Below are positions 37,894 to 47,242 of a stretch of 64,000 nt of DNA, one piece after another (position 1 is the first letter of the stretch; each line of letters starts with the position of its first letter). The position numbers were made by a program, and so were the translations under genes. The stretch is taken from positions 744,001 through 808,000 of the forward strand of contig NZ_CP053844.1 in NCBI RefSeq assembly GCF_013201685.1, given 5' to 3'. A model generated the notes under the pieces. The model did not search any database, was not told where the DNA came from, and saw only the letters and a program-made list of their open reading frames with translations. The DNA is from Campylobacter geochelonis. Its GTDB lineage: Bacteria; Campylobacterota; Campylobacteria; Campylobacterales; Campylobacteraceae.

Positions 37894-39372
37894 ATGTCGC
37901 AAGATGTTGTGAAAGAGTCATTTATGAAGCGATTTGGTCTAGTAATCGCCATTATGATTATGCTTTTGGTTTGGTGTTTACCGACAAGTCCAGATTTGCC
38001 AGTTGCTGGGCAAAGAATGATAGGAATTTTGCTATTTGCTATCGTTGTTTGGATGAGTGAGTGTATTAGTTATCCTGTGAGTGCTTTTGTTATTTTAGCC
38101 CTTATCGCTTTTGGCGTTGGAGTTGCTCCAGATGTTGCAAAACCAGATGTTATGCTTGGCACTAGCAAGGGTCTATCTTTAGCGCTTTCTGGTTTTTCTA
38201 CTACTGCTTGGGCTCTTGTTATGGCTGCACTTTTCTTATCGGCTGCTATGATGATAACTGGGCTTGATAAGCGAATCGCACTTTTTGTTATGTCAAAAAT
38301 CGGCGTAAAATCAAAGCACATGGTTATAGGCGTTATCTTGGTTGGTTGTGTTTTGAGCTTTTTTATCCCAAGCACAACAGCAAGGGTTTCGTGCGTTGTG
38401 CCTATTGTTATAGGTATTATTAGAGCTTTTGGCGTAAAACAAGGCTCGACTTTTGCGGCTATTATGATGATAGCAGTCGCTCAAGCTGATAGTTTGTGGA
38501 ATGTCGGCGTAAAAACTGCAGCAGCGCAAAACATGGTCGCTGTAAATTTCATAAGAGATATTTTAGGAAAAGATATTAGTTGGTTGGAATGGTTTATAGC
38601 AGCAGCGCCTTTTGCTGCTATAATGAGCGTGATTTTATACTTTGTTGTGATTAAAATTCTACCTCCAGAAATCGAAGAAATTCCAGGCGGACAAGCTACG
38701 ATTAAAAAAATGAACGATGAGATGGGCAAAATCACTTGGCCAGAAATACGCTTGATGGTTATCTCATGTCTTCTTTTGGCGTTTTGGATGAGCGAGAAAA
38801 AACTTCACCCATTTGATACCTCATCTGTAACAATTGCAGGAATTGCTTTGATGTTTTTACCAAAAATCGGCGTTATGAACTGGAAAGACTCAGTTAGTAA
38901 AATCAACTGGGGCACGATAATTCTCTTTGGCGTTGGTATAAGTCTTGGAACTGCACTTTTACGCACAAAAGCAGCCACTTGGATGGCTGAGCATTTTGCT
39001 GATTTTTTAGGGCTAAATTCTATGACTGCATTAACCATACTTGCTGTTTTGTCGTTTTTCCTTATCATTATCCACTTAGGTTTTGCCTCAGCAACCGCAC
39101 TATCAGCAGCTATGATACCTATCGTTATATCCGTGCTTCAAAGCGTTGAAACTCCAGATATTAACGTGCTTGGACTTACGATGATACTTCAATACGTTAT
39201 CTGCTTTGGCTTTATCTTGCCTGTAAATGCACCACAAAATATGATAGCGTATGGAACTGGATATTTTAGCGTTAAACAGTTTGTTATAACTGGTGTGCCA
39301 CTTGCTGTTATTGGCTATTTGCTTATCATGCTATTTGGCGCAACTTACTGGAAATGGCTTGGTTACGTTTAG
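37894..39372 (+). CDS. DASS family (SLC13) anion:sodium symporter
   Basis: A 492-residue membrane protein of the divalent anion:Na+ symporter family, which carries dicarboxylates, tricarboxylates or sulfate. It begins with a short hydrophilic segment, then a helix with VWCLPTSPDLP and the conserved WMSECISYPVSAF. The second half holds NWGTIILFGVGISLGTALL and the family signature IHLGFASATALSAAMIPIV, and it ends with PVNAPQNMIAYGTG. The substrate cannot be fixed. It stands alone, with a terminator-like hairpin after it. The window has a second, distantly related DASS gene at 43314-44717. Confidence 0.88.
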   Translation: MSQDVVKESFMKRFGLVIAIMIMLLVWCLPTSPDLPVAGQRMIGILLFAIVVWMSECISYPVSAFVILALIAFGVGVAPDVAKPDVMLGTSKGLSLALSGFSTTAWALVMAALFLSAAMMITGLDKRIALFVMSKIGVKSKHMVIGVILVGCVLSFFIPSTTARVSCVVPIVIGIIRAFGVKQGSTFAAIMMIAVAQADSLWNVGVKTAAAQNMVAVNFIRDILGKDISWLEWFIAAAPFAAIMSVILYFVVIKILPPEIEEIPGGQATIKKMNDEMGKITWPEIRLMVISCLLLAFWMSEKKLHPFDTSSVTIAGIALMFLPKIGVMNWKDSVSKINWGTIILFGVGISLGTALLRTKAATWMAEHFADFLGLNSMTALTILAVLSFFLIIIHLGFASATALSAAMIPIVISVLQSVETPDINVLGLTMILQYVICFGFILPVNAPQNMIAYGTGYFSVKQFVITGVPLAVIGYLLIMLFGATYWKWLGYV

Positions 39373-39400
39373 TTTTAAAATTTAAACAAAAAAATAAAAA

Positions 39401-39425
39401 TAGATGGTAAAACTCTTACCATCTA
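39401..39425 (+). terminator. Hairpin after the DASS carrier gene
   Basis: A 10-bp perfect stem, TAGATGGTAA with TTACCATCTA and a 5-base loop, starts 28 bases after the stop codon. The following T-run is interrupted. Confidence 0.7.
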
Positions 39426-39605
39426 TGCTAAATTTTACTCTAATAATCAAATTATAATACATAAAAATATAATAATTAAATTTCATAATAAAACAAAACG
39501 CATTTAAAAGCAAAATTATAATCAAACTAATAATGCACCCCATAAATCGGCTTAAAAATAGAAAATCAATCAAAAATTTATTAAAAATCGAAAGAATTAA
39601 TTTAG

Positions 39606-39619
39606 ATATTATTTAATAT
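39606..39619. promoter_or_regulatory. AT-rich palindrome upstream of dba-dsbI
   Basis: ATATTATTTAATAT is a perfect 6-2-6 inverted repeat about 100 bases before dba. The dba-dsbI operon of C. jejuni is reported to be Fur-controlled, so this is a candidate operator. Palindromes this AT-rich also arise by chance. Confidence 0.3.
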
Positions 39620-39719
39620 TTTTTTTACAATCAAGATGTTAAATATATCAAAGCTTAAGTTTTATAAAAGAAAATTTAATGTAGCATAACGAAAATTTTA
39701 AATCATTTAAGGAGAAAAA

Positions 39720-39884
39720 ATGGAATTTTTAGGTCTTATTTTAGCCTTTATAGCGGTATTTTTAGTATATAAAATACCTAAAAAGGAAAACCTTGCTTTT
39801 GGTATTTTTGTCATAGCATGGATTTTAGCAATCATAATGTATATGGGCGATACTAGTAGCTTGTTGCCTAATATGAATCTTTAA
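39720..39884 (+). CDS. dba: Dba, small membrane partner of DsbI
   Basis: A 54-residue protein with two short hydrophobic helices (MEFLGLILAFIAVFLVYKIP, then GIFVIAWILAIIMYMG). AAGGAG precedes the ATG and only 10 bases separate it from dsbI. In C. jejuni a protein of about this size, Dba, is encoded directly upstream of dsbI, and translation of dsbI is reported to depend on it. Recognition rests on position, size and hydrophobicity. Confidence 0.8.
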   Translation: MEFLGLILAFIAVFLVYKIPKKENLAFGIFVIAWILAIIMYMGDTSSLLPNMNL

Positions 39885-39894
39885 AGGATAAAAA

Positions 39895-41406
39895 ATGCAA
39901 AAAACAAAAACATTTTATCTTTTACTTTCATTGGCTGCTATCGGTATCATCGCACTTCCAGTAGGTATTGCTAACATATTTTTTGGATATGTTTTTGGCG
40001 ATTCGCCTTGCACGCTTTGTTGGGGACAACGCCAAAGTATGATTTTTATAGCTATAAGCGTTTTGTTTATCTTGCGATACGGTCTTAAATTTCGCTACAT
40101 CGCGATGCTTTTAATCATCACAGGATTTGGCTTATGGGAGTCATTTTACCACTTAGGAAGCCACGCGCTTGAAGATGTCGGACAAGGCTTTGGACTTGCG
40201 ATTTTAGGGCTTCATACGCAGTTTTGGGCTGAAGTTGTTTTCTGGGCTGTTGTGATGATACTTGGCATTATATTTTTCTTTGCACCAAGTGTTAATGACT
40301 TTGTTAAAGATATGAATAACGAAAAAATTAGAAAACTCACTACAGCAAACATCGTGGCATTTTGGGTATTTTTCATAGTCGTTGCTTCAAATATCGTTCA
40401 AGCCTTTGTTTCAACTGGTCCACCACCATTTTTAGGGCAAGGAGATCCAGTTCGTTATAGTTGGAATTCAAAATATACTGTTTGGAGCACCGAGACGTGG
40501 GGTGGCTTATGGAAAAACCAAAGCATTATGGGAAAACGCGATGTAAACGAGCCAGACTTAGCAAGCAAGCCAACTAAAGACATTCAATTTAGTAGTGATT
40601 ATAAAAGCTCGCCACTTGTTATAGATAAAGTGCTAAATTTAGTAGGTAAAAATGAGCTAAATCTATCTTTAAACGCACCGATTAGCGATATGAGCTTTCA
40701 AAATGATAAAATGCTAATCACAACCGAAAAACAAGGCTTTTATATAGCTAACAAAGAGCTATCAAGCATTGGTTCAAATTTAGTTCTTGATCCTTACTTT
40801 TCTGCAACTATCGGCTCTCTTGTAGGCGCAAACTACATAGATAAAGATACAATCAGACTTATGGGAGATAACAAAACAAGTGCCGATGTAAAAGAAAACC
40901 CAAAAGCCGATAGCGTGGCAAACTTTAGGTTTTTCACTCAAGGAGCTGATAAATTTGATGAAGTAAATGGCAGAAACCGCCTAAAAACATCAAGAGCTAA
41001 AAACTACTATATCTTAAGTATGCGAAGCGATGGAAAATACAGCTATGCATTTAGCGTGCCAAATAACAAGTATAAAAAGCTGATTTTAATCGAGCAACTA
41101 AACAAAGATGGTGAAGTTACAGCAGAGTATACTCCAGAGCTAGCTTTAAATGTTAGTTTAAAAGATGGACGCGCTTTAGGCGAGCTTTACATCACAGGAA
41201 GCTTTGTAAAAGATGGTTTACTTTATGCGGTCAGTAAAAACTTCAACACCATTATCGCACTAGATCCAAAAACTAGAGAGATAAAAGATGTTTTTGGAAT
41301 TCCAAAAGAGGTTAAAAACATACGAGCTATGGCTTTAGTAGAGGATAAAATCCTAATCTCAAGCTTTGAAAATGGCAAAAACACCATATATACACTAAGC
41401 TTTTAA
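39895..41406 (+). CDS. dsbI: DsbI, DsbB-like disulfide oxidoreductase with C-terminal periplasmic domain
   Basis: An inner-membrane thiol oxidase that reoxidises a periplasmic DsbA/DsbL-type protein. The N-terminal 170 residues are DsbB-like with about five helices and the active-site pair in SPCTLCWGQRQSM near residue 38. The remaining 330 residues form a periplasmic domain rich in beta strands, which in DsbI is predicted to be a beta-propeller. The two cysteines of CTLC are the only ones in the protein, so the second Cys pair of E. coli DsbB is absent. Cotranscribed with dba. Confidence 0.9.
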   Translation: MQKTKTFYLLLSLAAIGIIALPVGIANIFFGYVFGDSPCTLCWGQRQSMIFIAISVLFILRYGLKFRYIAMLLIITGFGLWESFYHLGSHALEDVGQGFGLAILGLHTQFWAEVVFWAVVMILGIIFFFAPSVNDFVKDMNNEKIRKLTTANIVAFWVFFIVVASNIVQAFVSTGPPPFLGQGDPVRYSWNSKYTVWSTETWGGLWKNQSIMGKRDVNEPDLASKPTKDIQFSSDYKSSPLVIDKVLNLVGKNELNLSLNAPISDMSFQNDKMLITTEKQGFYIANKELSSIGSNLVLDPYFSATIGSLVGANYIDKDTIRLMGDNKTSADVKENPKADSVANFRFFTQGADKFDEVNGRNRLKTSRAKNYYILSMRSDGKYSYAFSVPNNKYKKLILIEQLNKDGEVTAEYTPELALNVSLKDGRALGELYITGSFVKDGLLYAVSKNFNTIIALDPKTREIKDVFGIPKEVKNIRAMALVEDKILISSFENGKNTIYTLSF

Positions 41407-41409
41407 ACT

Positions 41410-41450
41410 AAATTTGGCGAATTTTTTCGCCAAATTTAACTATTTTTATA
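41410..41450. terminator. Strong terminator between dsbI and the CPBP protease gene
   Basis: A 12-bp perfect stem, AAATTTGGCGAA with TTCGCCAAATTT and a TTTT loop, begins 4 bases after the dsbI stop and is followed by TATTTTTAT. It may also serve the converging operon. Confidence 0.9.
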
Positions 41451-41531
41451 AAAATGTCAGTTTATACGCCCTAAATTTAGCCTTAAAAACTACAAATTTA
41501 TAAATCTTTATCTAAATTTAACTTGCGTAAT

Positions 41532-42308
41532 TTAGCCTTTAGAGTTTAAAAAACTCCTTTTCATGCCTTTTAAAACAAAGTAAAGTGCTACCAAAGCAAG
41601 CAGCAAAACCGCTATCATACGCAAATTTTCTATTGGCTCGAAATTTGAAATATATGAAAACGATTCTGGCATTTCAAAAGTTGTTAGTAAATTTGATAAA
41701 AAGTGCGTTATCATCGCTGGATAAATCGAGCGCGAAACTAAGCTCATATAGGCAAACACAGCGCCCATAAAAAATGTATAGAAAAACTGCTCGATATTTA
41801 GATGAAACAGCGCAAACAAAAAGCCATTTAGCGCCACTATAGCAAGTGTGCTTTTCATAACCTGTTTTTGATAGCTTAAAATCGCCCCACGAAAGAGTAT
41901 CTCTTCGCAAATCGCTGGCATAAGTGCGATATTTAGCACTCCTATCCAAAATGGCTCTAACTCATCGCTTGATAAAGAAGTGCTAAAAACCATCGCCGTA
42001 AGCTCTGATAGATAGTAATTTACTGGCTGAATAAGGATAAAAACTACAAAAGCAAACAAAATCATACTAAATTTAAACTCACACAAATCCAAAAACTGCG
42101 CCGGACTTGTTTTGTCTTTTTTAAACTCATAAAATGCAAAGAGTAAAACAGGCAAAGCTATGGTTAAATACTGCTCTAAAAATACAAACGAATCATACTC
42201 AAAAAGCCAATCTGGCGTTATTTTATAAATAAAAGTCACTAAAACAAATAAAAAAATTACCTTAAACATCAAAATCCTATCATATAAATTTGGCGTAACT
42301 TTAGCCAA
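41532..42308 (-). CDS. CPBP family intramembrane glutamic endopeptidase
   Basis: A 258-residue membrane protein of the CAAX protease and bacteriocin-processing (Rce1-like) family. Motif 1 is AICEEILFRGAIL near residue 135 with the paired catalytic glutamates and Arg, motif 2 is FALFHLNIEQFF near 165, and motif 3 is MITHFLSNL near 197. Seven or eight helices. Substrates are unknown for most bacterial members. It is the last gene of a leftward run, 26 bases after the WYL regulator. Confidence 0.88.
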   Translation of the reverse strand: MAKVTPNLYDRILMFKVIFLFVLVTFIYKITPDWLFEYDSFVFLEQYLTIALPVLLFAFYEFKKDKTSPAQFLDLCEFKFSMILFAFVVFILIQPVNYYLSELTAMVFSTSLSSDELEPFWIGVLNIALMPAICEEILFRGAILSYQKQVMKSTLAIVALNGFLFALFHLNIEQFFYTFFMGAVFAYMSLVSRSIYPAMITHFLSNLLTTFEMPESFSYISNFEPIENLRMIAVLLLALVALYFVLKGMKRSFLNSKG

Positions 42309-42334
42309 AATTTACTAAATGCAAGATTTAGGCG

Positions 42335-43288
42335 CTAAAAATTTAGATTAAATTTATTATAAGTTTGAGTGTATTTTTTAAGTTCGTTATCAAATTTAGT
42401 TCGCAAACTTTGTGGACTTATCACCACCATATCAGGAAAAAACCTACGAAGCAGCATAAGCGCCATGTCATCGCTTGTTATCATATAACTGATTTTACTC
42501 CAGCCGTTTTCACACTCACCGATGATTTTTTGTGAGCGAAAAAAGCGTTTTTGTTTGAAGTATTTAACCATGTTTGGTGATACGGCGACAATACATTCAT
42601 AGGGCAAGTTTTTATATCCATCGAAAAATGTTTCGCTATTTTTAACAAAATTTTCCGTATAGTCATCTATGTAAAAAGAGCTTTTTTTAATAACTATTTT
42701 GCTTACAAAACAAAGTCTAAGCACCATATATCCGTTGTTTTCATGGCTTTGTGAAAGCGTGGCTAGCTGCCAATTGCCTTTAGAGTATATGATTTTTAAA
42801 ATTTTCACATTTTTAAGCAAAACTTCATCATATATTAAATCGCAATACCTCTTAAATTTAATTGCCTTTTGTATCATCCCAAATATCTTTAAATTTGGGC
42901 TTTGTTCGTGTGGGCTACCCTTGATTAAAAAGACTTCTGCAAGCTCTTTTCGCAACTTTTCATCAACTTTTTTATGAGTTTTAGGCATAAATTTAGCAAA
43001 GCCTGGGTTTATGATATGAAGCATATCTATAAGTTTTTCGCTCTCATTTTGTTTTTCATTTGGCATAACAAAACGTTTAAAAAGCTCACGATTTTTGCAA
43101 ATATACGAACCTTGCGAGATACAAAAAATCGCCTCATCGCCAAAATACTCACGCAAATCTTGCAAATACCTTCTAATAGTTCTTTGGCTTAAACCGCTTT
43201 TTAACGCGTAGTTTTTGACAACAACTTCGCTTCCAGAGGTTAGTTCTTTTAAGAGTTCTAAAATTTCAAAAACTTTTTTATTTCCCAT
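42335..43288 (-). CDS. WYL-domain transcriptional regulator
   Basis: A 317-residue regulator. The N-terminal HTH reads KVFEILELLKELTSGSEVVVKNYALKSGLSQRTIRRYLQDLREYFG, a DeoR/HTH_11-like domain. The middle (about 130-230) resembles a WYL ligand-sensing domain, and the C-terminal SPNMVKYFKQKRFFRSQKI and DDMALMLLRRFFPDMVVISP correspond to the WYL C-terminal extension. WYL proteins respond to ligands such as nucleic acids or nucleotides. It lies between a DASS carrier and a CPBP protease gene and probably controls this run (inference). Confidence 0.8.
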   Translation of the reverse strand: MGNKKVFEILELLKELTSGSEVVVKNYALKSGLSQRTIRRYLQDLREYFGDEAIFCISQGSYICKNRELFKRFVMPNEKQNESEKLIDMLHIINPGFAKFMPKTHKKVDEKLRKELAEVFLIKGSPHEQSPNLKIFGMIQKAIKFKRYCDLIYDEVLLKNVKILKIIYSKGNWQLATLSQSHENNGYMVLRLCFVSKIVIKKSSFYIDDYTENFVKNSETFFDGYKNLPYECIVAVSPNMVKYFKQKRFFRSQKIIGECENGWSKISYMITSDDMALMLLRRFFPDMVVISPQSLRTKFDNELKKYTQTYNKFNLNF

Positions 43289-43313
43289 GACTTTGCCTTA
43301 AAATTTAGTTATT

Positions 43314-44717
43314 TTACCACAACCCAAGCACTTTCCACCATATGCCACCAACGACAATCCAAATAGCTAAATTTATCAAAGTTAAGATAAATCCAAACCT
43401 CCACCACTCGTTTTGCGTGTTGTAATTTGCCCCAAAAATTATAGGCGCTGGTGCTCCGCCATAGTGAGTTACTGGCATCATTAAATTTGATGCATAAGCA
43501 AAGACAAGTGCTACAAACATCACTGGCGCTCCGGCTGCAATCGCTACTGCACCAAAGGTCGCATACATCGCGGTTATATGGGCTGTTAAGCTAGCAAAAA
43601 AGTAATGAGTAAAAACATAAATCAAAATCAAAATTCCCATAACAACACTCCAACTAAGCCCACTCATCATCGAGCTAATCCACTGTGCAAACCAAGAAAC
43701 AAAGCCAAGTTTTGATAAGCCTCCAGCCAAAGTTATAAGTGAACCCATCCAGATAAGTGTATCCCAAGCACCTTTTTCTTTAGTAAAATCTTCCCATTTT
43801 AGAACGCCAAAAACAAGCATAACGCAAACTGCTATCATACCAACGGTCGTTGCATTAATCCCTGTTAAGCTTCCGCTAGCCCATAAAACCAAAGCTCCAA
43901 CAAACACACATATCATAACTATCTCATCAAATTTAAGTGCGCCTAAATTTGCCAACTCTTTTTTAGCTATCTCTTTGCCTTGTGGATATGACTTGATATC
44001 TGGTGGATAAATTTTATATAGTATAAAAGGAATAACCAAAAGCGAAAAAATAGCTGGAACTATCGCACCAACTGCCCACAAGCTCCACGAAATCTCAGCG
44101 CCAAAGGTTGCAAGTGCAAGAGAAGCGATGAGTGGATTTCCAGCCATAGATGTTAAAAACATACCATTTGTTATGGCATTTCCTTGCCAAAGCGTTTGCA
44201 TAAAAAACGCTCCAGCCCTTTTTCTACTCTCTCCTGGCTCTGAACCAAGCGCGCTTGATAAAGCCTTTACTATAGGAAAGAGTATTCCACCAGCTCTTGC
44301 ACCACTACTAGGCATTGCTGGAGATATAATCGCATCGCTTATGACAATGCTATATCCAAGTTTTAGCGTGCTATCGCCTAATAAACTTATGATTTTATAA
44401 GCTATGCGTCTTCCAAGCCCTGTTTTTATAAATCCACGAGCTATCATAAACGCACAAACTATCAGCCAAATCGTCGTGCTTGCATATCCATTAAGCGCCT
44501 CTACTGGCTTCATTACACCAGTTAAGATAGTCACTGTTACGCCTAAAAATGCAACTGCACCTATAGGAAGTGGCTGTAAAATAAGACCTAAAATAGTCGC
44601 CAACACAATAGCAAAAAGTTGCCATGCTTGTGATGATATAGCGCTAGGATGAGGTAAAAACCACACTGCAATACACACTGCTATGACAAAAGTTGATTTT
44701 ATAAATTTTTTCATCAT
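43314..44717 (-). CDS. DASS family (SLC13) anion transporter, CitT-type
   Basis: A 467-residue polytopic protein of the DASS family. The pattern PSSGARAGGILFPIVKAL near residue 150 and the later HYFFASLTAHITAMYATF and MMPVTHYGGAPAPIIFG are typical of the citrate/tartrate/fumarate:succinate exchanger branch (CitT/TtdT-like), rather than the branch of the DASS gene at 37894. It is placed 81 bases after a fumarase-superfamily lyase gene, so it may import that enzyme's dicarboxylate-containing substrate or exchange it with the product (inference). Confidence 0.87.
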   Translation of the reverse strand: MMKKFIKSTFVIAVCIAVWFLPHPSAISSQAWQLFAIVLATILGLILQPLPIGAVAFLGVTVTILTGVMKPVEALNGYASTTIWLIVCAFMIARGFIKTGLGRRIAYKIISLLGDSTLKLGYSIVISDAIISPAMPSSGARAGGILFPIVKALSSALGSEPGESRKRAGAFFMQTLWQGNAITNGMFLTSMAGNPLIASLALATFGAEISWSLWAVGAIVPAIFSLLVIPFILYKIYPPDIKSYPQGKEIAKKELANLGALKFDEIVMICVFVGALVLWASGSLTGINATTVGMIAVCVMLVFGVLKWEDFTKEKGAWDTLIWMGSLITLAGGLSKLGFVSWFAQWISSMMSGLSWSVVMGILILIYVFTHYFFASLTAHITAMYATFGAVAIAAGAPVMFVALVFAYASNLMMPVTHYGGAPAPIIFGANYNTQNEWWRFGFILTLINLAIWIVVGGIWWKVLGLW

Positions 44718-44798
44718 TTACCTTTCTTTGGCATATAAACTAAATTTCAGTGTTATTCCATATAAAAATTTAACTAAATTTAGCCACATTTTTAGCAT

Positions 44799-46154
44799 TT
44801 AAGCTAAAATAGACTTGCTATCTGCTACAACTCTATCAACAAACTCAGCACTTAATCCGATGTATTTTTCTGGCTGCATAATCTCTTCAAGCTGCACTCT
44901 TGTAAAGTGCTTTGCCACTTCTTCTTGCTCTAGTAAATCATCGATAACTGGCTTGCCATCGTTAAATGCTTTCATACATACTTTATAAACTATCTCATGA
45001 GCACATAAGCGACCAAGTTTTTCACCAAGATGAAGCATAACTGCCTCGCTTAACATAGCACCTTTTAACTTGTCTAAATTCTCTTTCATATGTTTTGGAT
45101 AGACGATTAGATTACTTAATACATCATTCATGCTTTCAAGTGCGTTTGCTAAGTGGATTGAAGCTTTTGGTATACAGTCCCATTCGACTAATTCACAACC
45201 CCAATCACGTTCATTTTCACAACCCATAACTTCAACAGCAAGTGGAGCTTGGGCGCGAACTATGCGAGTTTGAGCTATGATACCTTCGCAAACTTGTGGG
45301 TTTCTTTTATGTGGCATAGTTGAGCTTCCAACCTTACCCATAAAAAATGGCTCTTCCACTTCACAAATTTCAGTTCTTTGCAAGCTTAAAATCTCTCTTG
45401 CAATCCTGCCTAAAGTCCCTGCAATTAGCGCTAGGACACTTACATACTCAGCAATATGATCTCTGCTTGGATGCCATGAAATCACAGGTTGATTAAGCTC
45501 TAAATCTTCCATCATCAAGCGTTGCATTTCAAGTCCTTTGCCCTCTTGTGAAGCAAGTGTGCCAACAGCACCACTTAGTTGTCCTACAAAAAGACGTGGT
45601 TTTATCTCTTCTAGTCTATCTAGACTACGGCGAATTTCTTGCGCCCACATAGCAGTTTTAAAGCCAAATGTAATCGGTAAAGCGTGTATAACATGCGTTC
45701 TTCCTGCCATGACTGTATTTTTGTATTTTTTTGAAATTTCAATGCACTCTTTGTAACTTTTTCTTAGAAGCTTTGAGATAAGTGCATGTGCTTCGCGGAT
45801 TTGAAGTATCATTCCATTATCCATAATATCTTGACTTGTTGCACCCCAATGAACAAACTCGCCACTATCATCATTAAAAACTTTTTTGAAAACCTTAAGA
45901 AGTGGAACTATTGTGATTGAACTTTTGTAACCCTCACCAATTTCATCTAAATTTAAAAGCTTGGCTTTAGCGAATTTTGTGATTTTATCAGCTCTTTCTT
46001 GAGTGATGATGCCTAATTTTGCTTGAGCTCTAGCAAGAGCTGCTTCTGTGTCTAGCCACTTTTGCGTTCTGTTTTCATCGCTAAAAATCCTATTCATCTC
46101 TTTATTTGAAAAAAGTACGCCAAAAACTCTACTATCTATGGTGCTTGAAGCCAT
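44799..46154 (-). CDS. Adenylosuccinate lyase / carboxymuconate cycloisomerase family lyase
   Basis: A 451-residue member of the fumarase/aspartase superfamily, in which C-N or C-O bonds are cleaved to release fumarate. Conserved regions are EFVHWGATSQDIMDNGM near residue 87, GRTHVIHALPITFGFK near 137 and the flexible catalytic loop GKVGSSTMPHKRNPQ near 275 with the active Ser. HWGATSQDI and ALPITFG resemble PcaB (3-carboxymuconate cycloisomerase) as much as PurB. Campylobacter usually encodes PurB elsewhere, so this is probably a paralogue with another substrate. First gene of a leftward run with a transporter and a regulator. Confidence 0.8.
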   Translation of the reverse strand: MASSTIDSRVFGVLFSNKEMNRIFSDENRTQKWLDTEAALARAQAKLGIITQERADKITKFAKAKLLNLDEIGEGYKSSITIVPLLKVFKKVFNDDSGEFVHWGATSQDIMDNGMILQIREAHALISKLLRKSYKECIEISKKYKNTVMAGRTHVIHALPITFGFKTAMWAQEIRRSLDRLEEIKPRLFVGQLSGAVGTLASQEGKGLEMQRLMMEDLELNQPVISWHPSRDHIAEYVSVLALIAGTLGRIAREILSLQRTEICEVEEPFFMGKVGSSTMPHKRNPQVCEGIIAQTRIVRAQAPLAVEVMGCENERDWGCELVEWDCIPKASIHLANALESMNDVLSNLIVYPKHMKENLDKLKGAMLSEAVMLHLGEKLGRLCAHEIVYKVCMKAFNDGKPVIDDLLEQEEVAKHFTRVQLEEIMQPEKYIGLSAEFVDRVVADSKSILA

Positions 46155-46339
46155 TTTGTTCTCCTTAAAATAATTTGTGATGAAATTTTAGCTTTGTGTG
46201 CGGACGGAATTTGTCCGTTTTAAATTTAAAATAAAAATTAGCTTTATTTTTAAATTAATTAAATTTTTAAAATATTCTTACTAGTTTTCACAAAAAATTC
46301 ACATTTTGCTACTAAAATTACACAAAAAAAAGGATAATT

Positions 46340-47242
46340 ATGCAAGAAATAACCGATAAACGCCTATATAAAAGGCGAAGAGATTTCCTAAAACTAGGCG
46401 CTTTAGCAAGCACAGCTTGTGTGCAAAACCTGCTTGCAAGCCAACCCATTAGCCAGATTTTAAACTCACCCATAAAAAATCCGCAAAACCTTGATATAAC
46501 TGATAAATCCCACGCTACGACTTATGTGAATTTCTACGAGTTTTCAACAAACAAACCAGAGGCTGTAAAACTAGCCAAAGGTTTTGATGCGACTGGCTGG
46601 AAAGTCGAAGTTAGCGGACTTTGCGAAAATCCAAAAACCTATACGATGGAGGATTTTTTTAATTTTGAAATTGAGAAAAGAGTTTATAGAATGCGCTGCG
46701 TGGAGGCGTGGAGCATGGTGATTCCTTGGATTGGATTTGGGCTAAATGAGCTAATAAACGCAGCAAAACCAACGCCAAATGCGAAATTTGTTAAATTCAC
46801 AACCTTGCTTGATAAGTCAAAATTTCCAGATCAAAACGCTACTTTTCCGGTTTTAAAATACCCTTATGTCGAGGGTCTAAGGCTTGATGAGGCGATGCAT
46901 CCGCTGACTCTTTTAGCAGTTGGGATGTATGATGAGCTTTTAAGTGGGCAAAATGGCGCGCCGATTCGTTTGGTTGTGCCGTGGAAATATGGCTTTAAAA
47001 GTATCAAATCCATCACTAAAATCGAGTTTGTAAGCGACATGCCACGCACAACTTGGCAAGAGTATAACCCAAGCGAGTATGGATTTTACGCTAATGTAAA
47101 TCCAAACGTCTCACACCCACGCTGGTCGCAATCAAGCGAGCGAGTTATCGGTAAGCTTTTCAAGCAAGAAACCGAGCTTTATAACGGATACAGCGAGGTT
47201 GCAAGCTTGTATGAAGGTATGGATTTGAAAAAGTGGTTTTAG
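46340..47242 (+). CDS. msrP: Protein-methionine-sulfoxide reductase catalytic subunit MsrP
   Basis: A periplasmic molybdopterin enzyme (formerly YedY) that repairs methionine sulfoxide. The leader has a twin-arginine motif, KRRRDFLKLGALASTACV, so TatBC encoded at 14.3-15.5 kb should export it. The molybdenum-ligating Cys lies in YRMRCVEAWSMVIPWIG near residue 118. Other family segments are WKYGFKSIKSITKIEF near 210 and ARTTW-like DMPRTTWQEYNPSEYGFYANVNP. The product has 300 residues. Its membrane partner MsrQ lies 1.25 kb downstream rather than adjacent. Confidence 0.95.
   Translation: MQEITDKRLYKRRRDFLKLGALASTACVQNLLASQPISQILNSPIKNPQNLDITDKSHATTYVNFYEFSTNKPEAVKLAKGFDATGWKVEVSGLCENPKTYTMEDFFNFEIEKRVYRMRCVEAWSMVIPWIGFGLNELINAAKPTPNAKFVKFTTLLDKSKFPDQNATFPVLKYPYVEGLRLDEAMHPLTLLAVGMYDELLSGQNGAPIRLVVPWKYGFKSIKSITKIEFVSDMPRTTWQEYNPSEYGFYANVNPNVSHPRWSQSSERVIGKLFKQETELYNGYSEVASLYEGMDLKKWF

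Noticed and set aside
44799-46154. Simple call as the housekeeping adenylosuccinate lyase purB
   Set aside because: The GSSTMPHKRNP loop fits, but the PcaB-like ALPITFG segment and the transporter/regulator context make a dedicated paralogue more likely. Whole-genome data are needed to exclude purB.
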